The notes under the pieces are model-generated. The model did no database searches. It saw only the letters and a list, made by a program, of their open reading frames with translations, and was not told where the DNA came from. From the NCBI GenBank assembly GCA_038531315.1, contig JBCBBT010000001.1, positions 75,203 to 139,202 on the forward strand: DNA of 64,000 bases, read 5' to 3'. This DNA is from JAJFFW01 sp038531315. GTDB taxonomy: Bacteria > Pseudomonadota > Alphaproteobacteria > Caulobacterales > Parvularculaceae. Position 1 is the first letter of the stretch. Every line of letters begins with the position of its first letter. This document shows positions 16,976 through 24,550 of the stretch, piece after piece. Position numbers and translations under genes: made by a program.

Positions 16976-18007
16976 ATGACCGATACCGACACATCAACCA
17001 CGCCGCCTGACGCCGCAGCCGAGGACCGGTTTCGAAAACTCGCCAATGCCTATCAGATTTCCTGCGCCGTGAACGCAGCGGCGCGACTGCGGCTATACGA
17101 AAATCTGGACCATGCGCCGGTTCCGGCCAACATATTGGCGGAACGCGTTGGCGCGAGCGCCGGACCGTTTCGGCGACTACTCGATTTTTTGGCGCAACTC
17201 GGCGTGGTACGGATCAATTCCAGCGCTCACGTATCGCAAACCGACTTAACGCCGTTGCTCGCATCTGTTGACTCGATTGCAGAAGGTGATCACGCCGTCG
17301 ACGCGTGGCAAGCCTTGCCCGAGGCGCTCAAAACCGACAAGACGCCTTTTGAAGTTGCGCATGGCGCGCCATTTTACGCCGTTGCGAAAAACAACGACGC
17401 CCGGGCGGCGGCCTGGATCGATCGGAACCGTCGGATCGCGGCGCGCTGGGCCGGTCCTGTGGCCGACGCGCTTCCTTTGCGCGCTGGCGCACGGATCGCC
17501 GATCTCGGCGCCGGCAATCTGGCGCTTGCGCGCGCCGTCGCGCGCCGCCAGAACGACGCCGACATCATTGTTGCGGACTTGCCTTTTGTCATCGAGGAAC
17601 TCGGCGGCGCCGATCGATCGCCCCTCGACGACCGCCACATCAGTCTGCTCCCGTGTAATCTTCTGGAAGACCCGATCCCCGAAGCAGACGCGTTTACACT
17701 GTCACGCGTGCTCTTGAATTTCGGCGATAAAGACGTGATCGCGATCTTGCAAAAATGTCGTCAGTCGCTGCGCGAAGACGGCAGGATATTTATCGCCGAA
17801 ACCCTGATGCCGGCGCCAGACGACCCGCGCCGGGCCTTCCAGGCGGCGCACGATCTTCATCTTCACGTATTGTGGGGTAGCAAACAGCGCACCTTCGAGG
17901 CCTTCGCCGAATTGATAACTGAAGCAGGCCTCGCCCCTACAGAAACAATCGACGTTTTCGATCAGGGCCAATCTCTGTGCACCGTCGTCGTTGCAGGCCA
18001 CAGATAA
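16976..18007 (+). CDS. SAM-dependent O-methyltransferase (acetylserotonin OMT-like)
   Basis: 343 residues. An N-terminal winged-helix dimerisation domain (about 20-100) precedes a Rossmann domain with DLGAG at 176-180 and the ribose-binding acid at Asp201 (VADLP). The C-terminal segment around LHLHVLWGSKQRT matches the pattern of small-molecule O-methyltransferases of secondary metabolism. It is divergent from the GMC gene with 83 bases between starts, so they may share control. Its substrate is unknown. A link to the lanthipeptide is suggested by position alone, since this family usually methylates small hydroxylated aromatics rather than peptides. Confidence 0.85.
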   Translation: MTDTDTSTTPPDAAAEDRFRKLANAYQISCAVNAAARLRLYENLDHAPVPANILAERVGASAGPFRRLLDFLAQLGVVRINSSAHVSQTDLTPLLASVDSIAEGDHAVDAWQALPEALKTDKTPFEVAHGAPFYAVAKNNDARAAAWIDRNRRIAARWAGPVADALPLRAGARIADLGAGNLALARAVARRQNDADIIVADLPFVIEELGGADRSPLDDRHISLLPCNLLEDPIPEADAFTLSRVLLNFGDKDVIAILQKCRQSLREDGRIFIAETLMPAPDDPRRAFQAAHDLHLHVLWGSKQRTFEAFAELITEAGLAPTETIDVFDQGQSLCTVVVAGHR

Positions 18008-18058
18008 TACCTCAAGAAACGGACCTCGCACCGCTCCGTTCAATGGCGTTGGGTCAAG

Positions 18059-18081
18059 CCTGTCGGTCTTCGCCGACGGGC
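18059..18081 (+). repeat. Single mini-hairpin at the start of the Rhs remnant
   Basis: The sequence around GTCGGTCTTCGCCGAC forms a short stem with a TCTTC-type loop. It is almost identical to the right half of the paired element at 20498-20555, including the flanking CCTG and GGGCGG. The left half is not present here. Confidence 0.5.
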
Positions 18082-18393
18082 GGCAAGATGACCACCGATC
18101 GTCCAACGGGGCTCCACCCCCGTTGAAACGATCAAGCCTATGAGTATGACGCTGAAAACCGCCTCAATAAGGTGTTCGCGTCTGCGGGCGGGGCGCAGAT
18201 CGCCGGTTATTTCTACAACGCCGACGGCACCCGCCGCTATTCCAATGAGCAGACCCAGCAGCATGCGTATTACGATGGCGACCAGGAGATCTACAACACC
18301 GACGGCGCCGGCGGCTCAAACTTCGATCTCAACGACGTGATCCGCCGCTATATCCGCCTGCCCGGCCCGCGCGCGAAGCCGCGCTTTCTATAA
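18082..18393 (+). pseudogene. Rhs/YD-repeat core fragment 1
   Basis: Translation gives GKMTTD, an interruption with a stop at 18124, then QAYEYDAENRLNKVF, YFYNADGTRRYSNEQ and YIRLPG, all typical of YD-repeat Rhs proteins. The 5' part of the gene is missing. The frame is broken twice by short palindromic insertions (18101-18129 and 18366-18415). Bases 18139-18282 repeat at 20589-20732 with 10 differences in 144. It is a decayed remnant and probably the former upstream part of the C-terminal piece that follows. Confidence 0.85.
18097..18133 (+). repeat. GATC-flanked palindrome in the Rhs remnant
   Basis: CAACGGGG (18104-18111) and CCCCGTTG (18118-18125) form a perfect 8-bp stem with a six-base loop. 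GATC occurs on both sides (18097-18100 and 18130-18133), like a target duplication. It introduces a stop codon into the Rhs frame. A related palindrome is at 20331-20358. Confidence 0.6.
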
Positions 18394-18415
18394 GTAACAT
18401 CGCCTTCGCGATCGG
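18366..18415 (+). repeat. REPIN-like paired hairpin insertion 1
   Basis: About 50 bases interrupt the Rhs frame between the codons for RLPG and VDE. The left part is GCGCGCGAAGCCGCGC (imperfect stem, GAAG loop). The right part is ATCGCCTTCGCGAT (perfect stem, CTTC loop). An AT-rich spacer with a stop lies between them. The two halves are inverted relative to each other, as in REP doublets. Confidence 0.55.
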
Positions 18416-18427
18416 GTCGATGAAGTA

Positions 18428-19396
18428 TTGCTGATGATCGACTATGCGGCCGGCAATCCGGACGGCGGCGCAGACGGCAAAGAGGTCTGGGCCCACGCCG
18501 ACCGCCTGGGCACCGTCGTCGCAACCACGGATGCGTTTGGAGTGGTCATCGACCGCTATACCTACTCCCCCTACGGAGAAGTAGGCCCGGAAGGCTCAAG
18601 CGGTTTCCCCTTCCGCTTCACCGGCCAGCGCATCGACGCCGCAACCGGGCTCTATTACTACAAAGCCCGGTATTACGCCCCCGAAGTCGGCAGATTCCTC
18701 CAGACCGATCCGATTGGGTATGAGGATCAGCAGAATTTGTATGCCTATGTCCACAACGATCCGGTGAATTCCACGGATCCTACTGGAGAATGTGGAGCTT
18801 CGCCTTATGCTTATCACCATATTCCTTTTTGCCAAGGCATTGCTTCTGTTACTCAAGCGTATGCTAATTTTGCTCAGCACAGTTATAATCTAAGGAGTGC
18901 TGACCCTAGAGTTCGCGCCAGAGCCAAAGCCGTAAATAATGCTTTGCTCGTGGCGAGCAGGTTCTTTGCTAATAACCCTGTCGAGTCGGTCGAATTAGCT
19001 GCAAAAGGCGTTAAGGAGAATAGAGCCTTTGCTGCAGGCCGTACGGTTGCGAGTATTGGTCTCGGTGTTGCGCAAACTAGAGGCTCCGGTGCAGCTGGTG
19101 CTGCAGCGGCGGGTCTCGCGGTCGCTAATTTTTCTGTAACTCAAGTTGGTAGCGCGATAGGCGCAATTGATGGTCTTTTTAGTAAAATTGAATCAAGAGG
19201 CTTCGACCCTTCGGCACTTTCTGATGATGCCATTGTAAATGTATTTTATGCAGGTGCTTCAGGCATTAACTTGAATTTTGATCAAAAAACCGGGACAGTT
19301 AGTGCTAGCGTCACAAGAAGCCAACCGGGCTCGAGGATAAGGATAACGAGGTCTGTTGTTATTTGTACTTTTAATGACGAAGGAAGTTGTCAATGA
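18428..19396 (+). CDS. Rhs C-terminal core with variable toxin-like tip
   Basis: 322 residues from a TTG; the frame opens after a stop at 18395, so this is a 5'-truncated Rhs product. The core end is clear: WAHADRLGTVVATTDAFG, RYTYSPYGEVGPEG, FRFTGQRID, TGLYYYKARYYAPEVGRFL, QTDPIGYEDQQNLYAYVHNDP and NSTDPTGE. After this conserved boundary come about 190 residues with lower GC and no recognisable family, the layout of a polymorphic toxin tip. The tip has a Gly/Ala-rich stretch and few Cys. With no N-terminal export region it is unlikely to be secreted as it stands; it resembles an orphan toxin module. Confidence 0.8.
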   Translation: MLMIDYAAGNPDGGADGKEVWAHADRLGTVVATTDAFGVVIDRYTYSPYGEVGPEGSSGFPFRFTGQRIDAATGLYYYKARYYAPEVGRFLQTDPIGYEDQQNLYAYVHNDPVNSTDPTGECGASPYAYHHIPFCQGIASVTQAYANFAQHSYNLRSADPRVRARAKAVNNALLVASRFFANNPVESVELAAKGVKENRAFAAGRTVASIGLGVAQTRGSGAAGAAAAGLAVANFSVTQVGSAIGAIDGLFSKIESRGFDPSALSDDAIVNVFYAGASGINLNFDQKTGTVSASVTRSQPGSRIRITRSVVICTFNDEGSCQ

Positions 19397-19424
19397 GTGA
19401 AAAAATTTTAAATGGTAAAGCGCA

Positions 19425-19586
19425 ATGCGTACTATCGCGATAGTTACGGTTGTAACTGCCTCTCTTTTCTGGCTACCTGCGATTTTTCTTGGAGCTGATG
19501 GAATAGACTGGATTTCATCGGCGATTTACGCTGGTTTCTTACTCTTTGCGATTATTTGTTGGCTTGCAGGGAGGAAGAAAGGTTAA
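19425..19586 (+). CDS. Small two-helix membrane protein, candidate immunity protein
   Basis: 53 residues starting 28 bases after the Rhs tip stop. Two hydrophobic helices are evident (about residues 4-24 and 30-47), ending in a basic AGRKKG tail. The position right after a Rhs tip and the low GC match immunity genes that protect the producing cell. A 16-codon frame starting at 19393 overlaps the tip stop and may serve only to couple translation. No family was recognised, so the function rests on position. Its ribosome site is weak. Confidence 0.5.
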   Translation: MRTIAIVTVVTASLFWLPAIFLGADGIDWISSAIYAGFLLFAIICWLAGRKKG

Positions 19587-20330
19587 CGCATTTGAGAGAT
19601 AAAGGCCGTTCTATTTTTATTCTTGTCTTTTTTTTAAAATCGATTCTGTTACTTGCAATGATCTATTCCCTTTGAACGTGATCGCGTTGAGATTGTGAAA
19701 TTGGCTGTGTCAAAAGAGGACGGCAATCATAACCGTCTGACGCCAACGCCAATGTGACGGCGACGCTGAAGCGCGACGGGCGGGTGGTGACCTCCGTGTT
19801 CGACGCGCTCAATCGCCAGACCGAGCGCACCGTGCCCGGAACGTTTGCGGCCGACGGGGCCTCCACGGCGACGCATAAGTTCGCCTATGACAAGACGGGG
19901 CGCATGGTCTCAGGCCTGCACGCCTATGTCATGCAGGTCTACGCCTATGACAAGGCGGGCCGGCTTCTGACCAAGGGCCATCGGCTGTCGGCGCCGTTCG
20001 CCGGCGAGCCCACCGTCTCCTACGCCTATGACGCGGCGGGCAATGTCGCTGGCCTCACCCATCCTGACGGCTATCGGCTGTCTTTCACCTATGACGCTCT
20101 CAATCGCGTCACCGGGGCCTATGACGACAATGGATCAAATGGGGGATCAAGCCCCGCCGCCTTTGCGACGCTGACCTACGATCCCCTCTCCCGGCGCAAG
20201 GCCCTCATCTACGCCAACGGGACGCGCTCCGACTACGATTACACGGCGCGCGGGGATCTGACCGATCATGACTGGGACCTGCCGGGCGGGCCCGCTACGC
20301 CTGAGATGGCCTGGCATTATGTCTATAATG

Positions 20331-20358
20331 GTCAAACGGGGTTGGGGCTCCGTTTGAC
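20331..20358 (+). repeat. Frame-shifting palindrome in Rhs fragment 2
   Basis: GTCAAACGG (20331-20339) and CCGTTTGAC (20350-20358) form a perfect 9-bp stem with a ten-base loop. It lies exactly where the Rhs frame shifts. It resembles, in inverse orientation, the palindrome at 18097-18133. Confidence 0.6.
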
Positions 20359-20497
20359 GGGCAGCTCCTGTCGAAGACCGTCTCCGATCCGTTCCTGCAC
20401 TGGGGCCCGGCGGCCTCAGGGCTCGTGACCGACACTTATGCGGTGAACGCGCTCAATCAGTATACCAACATCAAGGGCGCGGCCCCTGCGTATGACA

Positions 20498-20555
20498 AAG
20501 CCCGCGCGCGAAGGCGCGCACGCTAATATATGCCTGTCGGCCTTCGCCGACGGGC
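20498..20555 (+). repeat. REPIN-like paired hairpin insertion 2
   Basis: Left hairpin GCGCGCGAAGGCGCGC (20504-20519) and right hairpin GTCGGCCTTCGCCGAC (20536-20551) are both perfect 6-bp stems. Their loops are GAAG and CTTC, so they are inverted relative to each other. An AT-rich spacer with stops lies between. The element interrupts the Rhs frame. Confidence 0.6.
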
Positions 20556-20845
20556 GGCAACATGACCACGGACCATCGCGGCCAGGCCTATGAGTACGAC
20601 GCTGAAAACCGCCTCAATAAGGTGTTCGCGTCTGCTGGCGGGGCGCAGATCGCAGGCTATTTCTACAACGCCGACGGCGCGCGCCGCTATTTCAATGAGC
20701 AGACCCAGCAGCATGCCTATTATGACGGCGACTGAGGCGCCCCCTTCTGGTCCCGCATTCAGAATGAAAGTCCTTGGTGGTAGTTACGCTTCAAAGGGTT
20801 TATATTTTTGGAGTGCCTCCGTAGGCGGAATTTCGGAGAAATTAG

Positions 20846-21298
20846 ATGACAAAATGGATGATTTCGATAGTCGTTTCGCTGTTTATTCTGGGCTGCCAAG
20901 CACGTATCTATGCGGATAATCGATCTGTGTCTGCTCAGCCGATTACGGCAGCCAAGTTTGCAGATAATCCAGAACAATACGACTCGAAGAAGGTTGTAGT
21001 GCGAGGATATTTGGCTCCTGCAGGGCGTGATCTTATCGTCTATCCGAGCAAGCAGGAGGCAGATGAATCAAATTATTTTGAGAACTCAGTGTTCGTGTAT
21101 GACACATCTCCGGACCGGATTTTGGGGTTTGAAGGCACGGAAGAAGACATAAATTGTACTCAACATTATGTTGAATTGACTGGCGTCGCGGGGCTTCTGA
21201 AAGCACGAGGCTTCTACGGAATAGTGGAAATTTTAGAAATCAGAAGATTCGAAAACGCTCAATTTTTGGGCGAAGGTGAGGTTTGTTTCTTGGCTTAG
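20846..21298 (+). CDS. Putative lipoprotein of unknown function
   Basis: 150 residues with a good ribosome site (GGAG, seven bases before ATG). The N-terminus MTKWMISIVVSLFILGCQA is a lipoprotein signal with a lipobox ending at Cys17. The rest contains ITAAKFADNPEQYDSKKVVVRGYL, a pattern like small OB-type outer or periplasmic lipoproteins that follow tRNA-synthetase-like beta folds, but no family is certain. GC is lower than in the core genes and it directly follows a truncated Rhs fragment, so it may be the immunity or cargo gene of a lost toxin tip. That is inference. Confidence 0.6.
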   Translation: MTKWMISIVVSLFILGCQARIYADNRSVSAQPITAAKFADNPEQYDSKKVVVRGYLAPAGRDLIVYPSKQEADESNYFENSVFVYDTSPDRILGFEGTEEDINCTQHYVELTGVAGLLKARGFYGIVEILEIRRFENAQFLGEGEVCFLA

Positions 21299-21532
21299 GA
21301 TTGCATCGATTGACGCTTACAGAGGAAAAGCAAGATAAAGCGAAACGGCGTCCGGCAATTGCCGGACGGTGCATGGATGCCCTTAACACCTTGTCCGCAC
21401 ACTGTTTTTTTGGCGCCAAATTGGCGCCCCCTTCGCCGCCGATGGCGCCATTTTGCGCATGGTTTGCACATGGTTCCCGCGACGCGTTTGTTGTTGTTGA
21501 TTGTTTCATGAGTCGCGGGAGCGCTCCCTGTT

Positions 21533-21839
21533 TGACGTCACCTGAAGACGCCTGACGGTCTGCATCGCCAGCCAGCCGTTTCTTTCCGGCTTCCAGAAAT
21601 TCCTTCGACCAGCTCGAATACAAACTCTGTGCAATATTCTCGCGACAGCATAACTCGGTAATAGAATGCTCACCGCGCAAGCCAGACAACACAATTCCGA
21701 TCCGGTCTTCTGTCGAATATTTCCGGCGCGTCGCACGGCAAATAGAACGCACATGGCGTTCACCACTCTCAATCATTTCTTCTTTGCGGCCCATCTCTAA
21801 CGCCTTTTCAAGCCAAGAAATGAACCAGAAAAACTCCAA
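21533..21839 (-). pseudogene. IS3-family OrfA transposase remnant
   Basis: Residues about 38-100 of the frame starting at 21839 read RRKYSTEDRIGIVLSGLRG, HSITELCCRENIAQSLY, SWSKEFLEAGKKRLAGDA. This is the helix-turn-helix OrfA of IS3-type elements. Similarity stops after SSGDVK, and the frame runs on into unrelated sequence to 21240. No OrfB with a DDE domain is present and no terminal inverted repeats could be paired, so it is an inactive fragment marking past IS activity between the Rhs remnants and the tRNA. Confidence 0.8.
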
Positions 21840-22013
21840 TCAAATTAACGCACCTTTTGTTCTACAACGGCTGACGTCAAACACCTTTCAACATCTTACA
21901 GGAGATTTGCATGAATGAATCGCAAGTGGCGGAGAAGAATGGATCAACTTCGAACCCGCAGGGTTCGCAAGCGCGACCGCGCACCGCCCCGGTCAGGGCG
22001 CCCCATCGGAGAC

Positions 22014-22028
22014 GATCGCGAAGCGATC
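22014..22028 (-). repeat. GCGAAGC-core mini-hairpin beside the tRNA-Ser
   Basis: GATCGC and GCGATC flank GAA, forming a perfect 6-bp stem with a three-base loop, 20 bases beyond the 3' end of the tRNA. It shares the GCGAAG core of the Rhs hairpins. It could help end tRNA transcription, but no T run follows. Confidence 0.4.
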
Positions 22029-22047
22029 TGTCGCGAGATATATAGAG

Positions 22048-22137
22048 TGGCGGACAGAGAGGGATTCGAACCCTCGAGACGGTTGCCCGCCTACACGCGT
22101 TCCAGGCGTGCGCCTTCGACCACTCGGCCACCTGTCC
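22048..22137 (-). tRNA. tRNA-Ser (GGA)
   Basis: The minus strand folds as a complete class II tRNA with a 7-bp acceptor stem (GGACAGG end), long variable arm, T loop GGTTCGAATCC and encoded CCA at 22048-22050. The anticodon GGA is at 22101-22103 within CTGGAAC, which assigns serine. Its 3' end faces the accessory region. Confidence 0.97.
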
Positions 22138-22340
22138 ATACCGTGGTGTGAGCGCGTGCGTGTACACCACGCGCGCCCCGGAAATCAAGGCCCGGGCGGC
22201 GCTGGGCGGGCCGCTCGCTGTTGCGGCGCGGCGATTGCAGGGGCGGTGATATGGGGGTAGCATGCCTTGTCGGAGGCACGAGCGATCAACGGTCGGTCTT
22301 CGGATGTGCGTAAGGGGCTAGTAAAGGGGATCGGACGACT

Positions 22341-22613
22341 ATGGCGGCTTTCAGATTTATTGCGTGGTTGCTTGTGTCGCTCGCCATCGCGCTGCTTGGC
22401 GCGGATGCGGTGACGTCACTGGAGACCGGCGCGCCGGTGGTGCGGTCGACCGCCGACATCATGGCGCTGTTCGGGGCGGACGGCGCGGCGATCGCGAGTG
22501 CGGCGCCCGGCGGCGTCGCCAAGGCGCTCGCCACCATGCTCGGTCTGCCGTTATGGGCGATCACGGGCGTAATCGGCGTCGTGTTGACGCTGGTGTTTCG
22601 CCCGATCGACTGA
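22341..22613 (+). CDS. Small two-helix membrane protein
   Basis: 90 residues with an ATG start and an AGGGGA site about 11 bases upstream. Hydrophobic helices are at about 5-24 and 67-87, joined by a polar loop (SLETGAPVVRSTADIMALFG). Codon use matches the core genome. I do not recognise a characterised family; similar short proteins occur in alphaproteobacteria as conserved hypotheticals. It lies between the tRNA-Ser and a convergent cation antiporter, so no operon helps to assign a function. Confidence 0.65.
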   Translation: MAAFRFIAWLLVSLAIALLGADAVTSLETGAPVVRSTADIMALFGADGAAIASAAPGGVAKALATMLGLPLWAITGVIGVVLTLVFRPID

Positions 22614-22620
22614 TCGGTCT

Positions 22621-24378
22621 TTATTGCGACGACTTTTCTTCGTTCATGATCGCGAACGGCTCGTGCAGCAGGTGAAGGCCCGCTTGCGCGCCGCTATCGA
22701 CTTGCGCGAGTAGGCGTTCGCGATCGCGCAGCCGAAACTCCTGGATGATATCGCTGATCGCGGTATCGCCATAACCGAGCCGCGACAGCGTTTTGCGAGC
22801 AATGACGAGGCTTGATTCCAGTGTTTCGCGGATGATGACGTCAGCGCCGAGCGGGTTCATCTCCATTTCGTGCAGGCGATCATGGGCGACCGCGAGGATC
22901 GGCACTTTGGGACAGATCTCGCGCAACGACACAATCGCGGCGTTGACCGACGCCTGATCGTCCATACACAGAATAATCGCTTTTGAAGACTTTGCGCCGG
23001 CGGTCTCGAGGACGTCGAGCCGGGAGGCGTCGCCAAAATAGACTTTAAAGCCAAATTGCTCCGCATTGCGAATATGCGCAGGGTCGCGGTCAATCGCGGT
23101 AATCTTCACGCCGGAGTTTTGAAGCACCTGAGAGATAATCTGTCCCATGCGGCCGAAGCCGGCGATGATCACGCGCCCTTCATGGCCGGGCGGGCCTTCC
23201 ATTGCGCCGCCGTCTTCGCTCTGGGGCGCTTTCAGTTTTTCGGTCGCCATCATCGCAATCGGCGTCATCATCATGGAGAGCGTCACGATCGCGGAGATCA
23301 ATGTCGCCTCGCCATTGGTGAAGAGCGCCGAGCCAACGCCGAGACTGACGACCACAAAAGCGAACTCGCCGCCCTGGGAAAGAACGGCGCCGGTCCTGAT
23401 GGCGTCGACGGGCGCGGCGCCAAAGGCGCGCGCTAAAAGAAACAAGATCGCCGCCTTCAACAGGACGAGCCCGAGAGCGCCAAAAATCACGATCTGCCAG
23501 GCTGCAAAGATCGCCGGCAAATCGAGCCGCATGCCGATCATAATGAAAAACAGGCCAAGCAGGAGACCGCGGATCGGCTCGATATCGGTCTCGATCTGAT
23601 GGCGATAGGAAGACTCCGCCAACAAGACCCCTGCGAGAAACGCGCCCAGCGCCATCGACAATCCCGCCCAGGAAACCGCGAGCGCGGTCGCCGCCACGAC
23701 AAAGAGCGCGGTTGCGGCGAAGGCCTCGCGCGAGCCGGAGCCGGCGACGATACGAAAAACGGGGTTCAGCGCATAGCGACCGACGAGGACAAGCATCGCG
23801 ATGACGCCGACCATCTTCAGCGCATCATTAAGCCCGAGCGCGCTTTCGCCTGCGCCCGCGACAAACGGGATGACAGCGAGCAAGGGAATGACCGCAACAT
23901 CCTGAAACAACAGCACCGGAAACGCGCGCGCCCCATGGGCGCTGTTGAGTTCGCCCCGGTCTTTTAGAAGCTGCAACGCGAACGCCGTCGAGGAAAATGC
24001 GAGTGAAAAGCCGGCGATGACCGCAGCCGGGCCATCCATGACGTCGGCAAAATAAAAAATGGCGCCGATAACGCCCCCGGTGATCGCCATCTGGCTCGCA
24101 CCGAGACCGAAGATATCGCGGCGGAGCGACCATAGTCTCGATAAGGACAGTTCCAAGCCGATGATAAACAAGAACAGGACAACACCGAGCTCGGCGACAT
24201 GGAAAACGTCTTCTTCCATGGCCATCAGCCCAAGACCGTGCGGGCCGACGACAAGGCCGGCGGCGAGGTAGCCAAGGATCGATCCGAGTTTGAAGCGATT
24301 AAAAACCGGAACCGCAATGGCGGCGGCGCCTAAATAGGTCGCCGCCTGTACGAGAAAATCGGTTTCCGCGCTCGCCAT
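22621..24378 (-). CDS. KefB/KefC-type monovalent cation:proton antiporter
   Basis: 585 residues. The first about 380 form a CPA2 exchanger with some 12 membrane helices, including GYLAAGLVVGPHGLGL, ELGVVLFLFIIGLELS and FSSTAFALQLLKDRGE. A soluble RCK/TrkA-N domain follows from about residue 405, beginning VIIAGFGRMGQIISQVL with the dinucleotide-binding glycines. This matches potassium-efflux or general cation:proton exchangers of the inner membrane. A linker enriched in Glu/Gly separates the two. It has no obvious operon partner, and no KefF/KefG-type ancillary gene is adjacent. Confidence 0.9.
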   Translation of the reverse strand: MASAETDFLVQAATYLGAAAIAVPVFNRFKLGSILGYLAAGLVVGPHGLGLMAMEEDVFHVAELGVVLFLFIIGLELSLSRLWSLRRDIFGLGASQMAITGGVIGAIFYFADVMDGPAAVIAGFSLAFSSTAFALQLLKDRGELNSAHGARAFPVLLFQDVAVIPLLAVIPFVAGAGESALGLNDALKMVGVIAMLVLVGRYALNPVFRIVAGSGSREAFAATALFVVAATALAVSWAGLSMALGAFLAGVLLAESSYRHQIETDIEPIRGLLLGLFFIMIGMRLDLPAIFAAWQIVIFGALGLVLLKAAILFLLARAFGAAPVDAIRTGAVLSQGGEFAFVVVSLGVGSALFTNGEATLISAIVTLSMMMTPIAMMATEKLKAPQSEDGGAMEGPPGHEGRVIIAGFGRMGQIISQVLQNSGVKITAIDRDPAHIRNAEQFGFKVYFGDASRLDVLETAGAKSSKAIILCMDDQASVNAAIVSLREICPKVPILAVAHDRLHEMEMNPLGADVIIRETLESSLVIARKTLSRLGYGDTAISDIIQEFRLRDRERLLAQVDSGAQAGLHLLHEPFAIMNEEKSSQ

Positions 24379-24550
24379 GATCGCTCCGTCGTCGGTTTGT
24401 GCGCCGCCCCCGGTGTCCGGCGCGCGGTCTCATATGCGTCAGAGTACGCGCCGAAACCGCGACGCGGGTCACAGGCCGCACCGTCGGACTGCGCTGCCGG
24501 CGCGCCGCCTCAGCCAATCCCAATGTCGCGCGGCAAAAATCTCGCGCGGG

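Larger units (their letters stand above)
19739..20735 (+). pseudogene. Rhs/YD-repeat core fragment 2
   Basis: The frame begins abruptly near 19739 (DANANVTATLKRDGRVVTSVFDALNRQ in pieces) and continues through several YD repeats such as FAYDKTGRM, VYAYDKAGRLL, SYAYDAAGNVAG and FTYDALNRVTG. A palindrome at 20331-20358 shifts the frame, which resumes as GQLLSKTVSDPF. A second insertion at 20498-20555 introduces stops before NMTTDHRGQAYEYDAENR. The frame ends at a stop right after YYDGD, where fragment 1 goes on. In an intact gene this piece would precede fragment 1, so the two are out of order, consistent with tandem displaced modules. Confidence 0.85.

Noticed and set aside
21240..21532. The C-terminal half of the IS3 OrfA frame as coding
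   Set aside because: Similarity to transposases stops near 21533 and the rest is opposite the lipoprotein end and non-coding sequence.
21877..22263. A 128-codon minus-strand frame
   Set aside because: It runs through the complete tRNA-Ser gene and has no protein family features.
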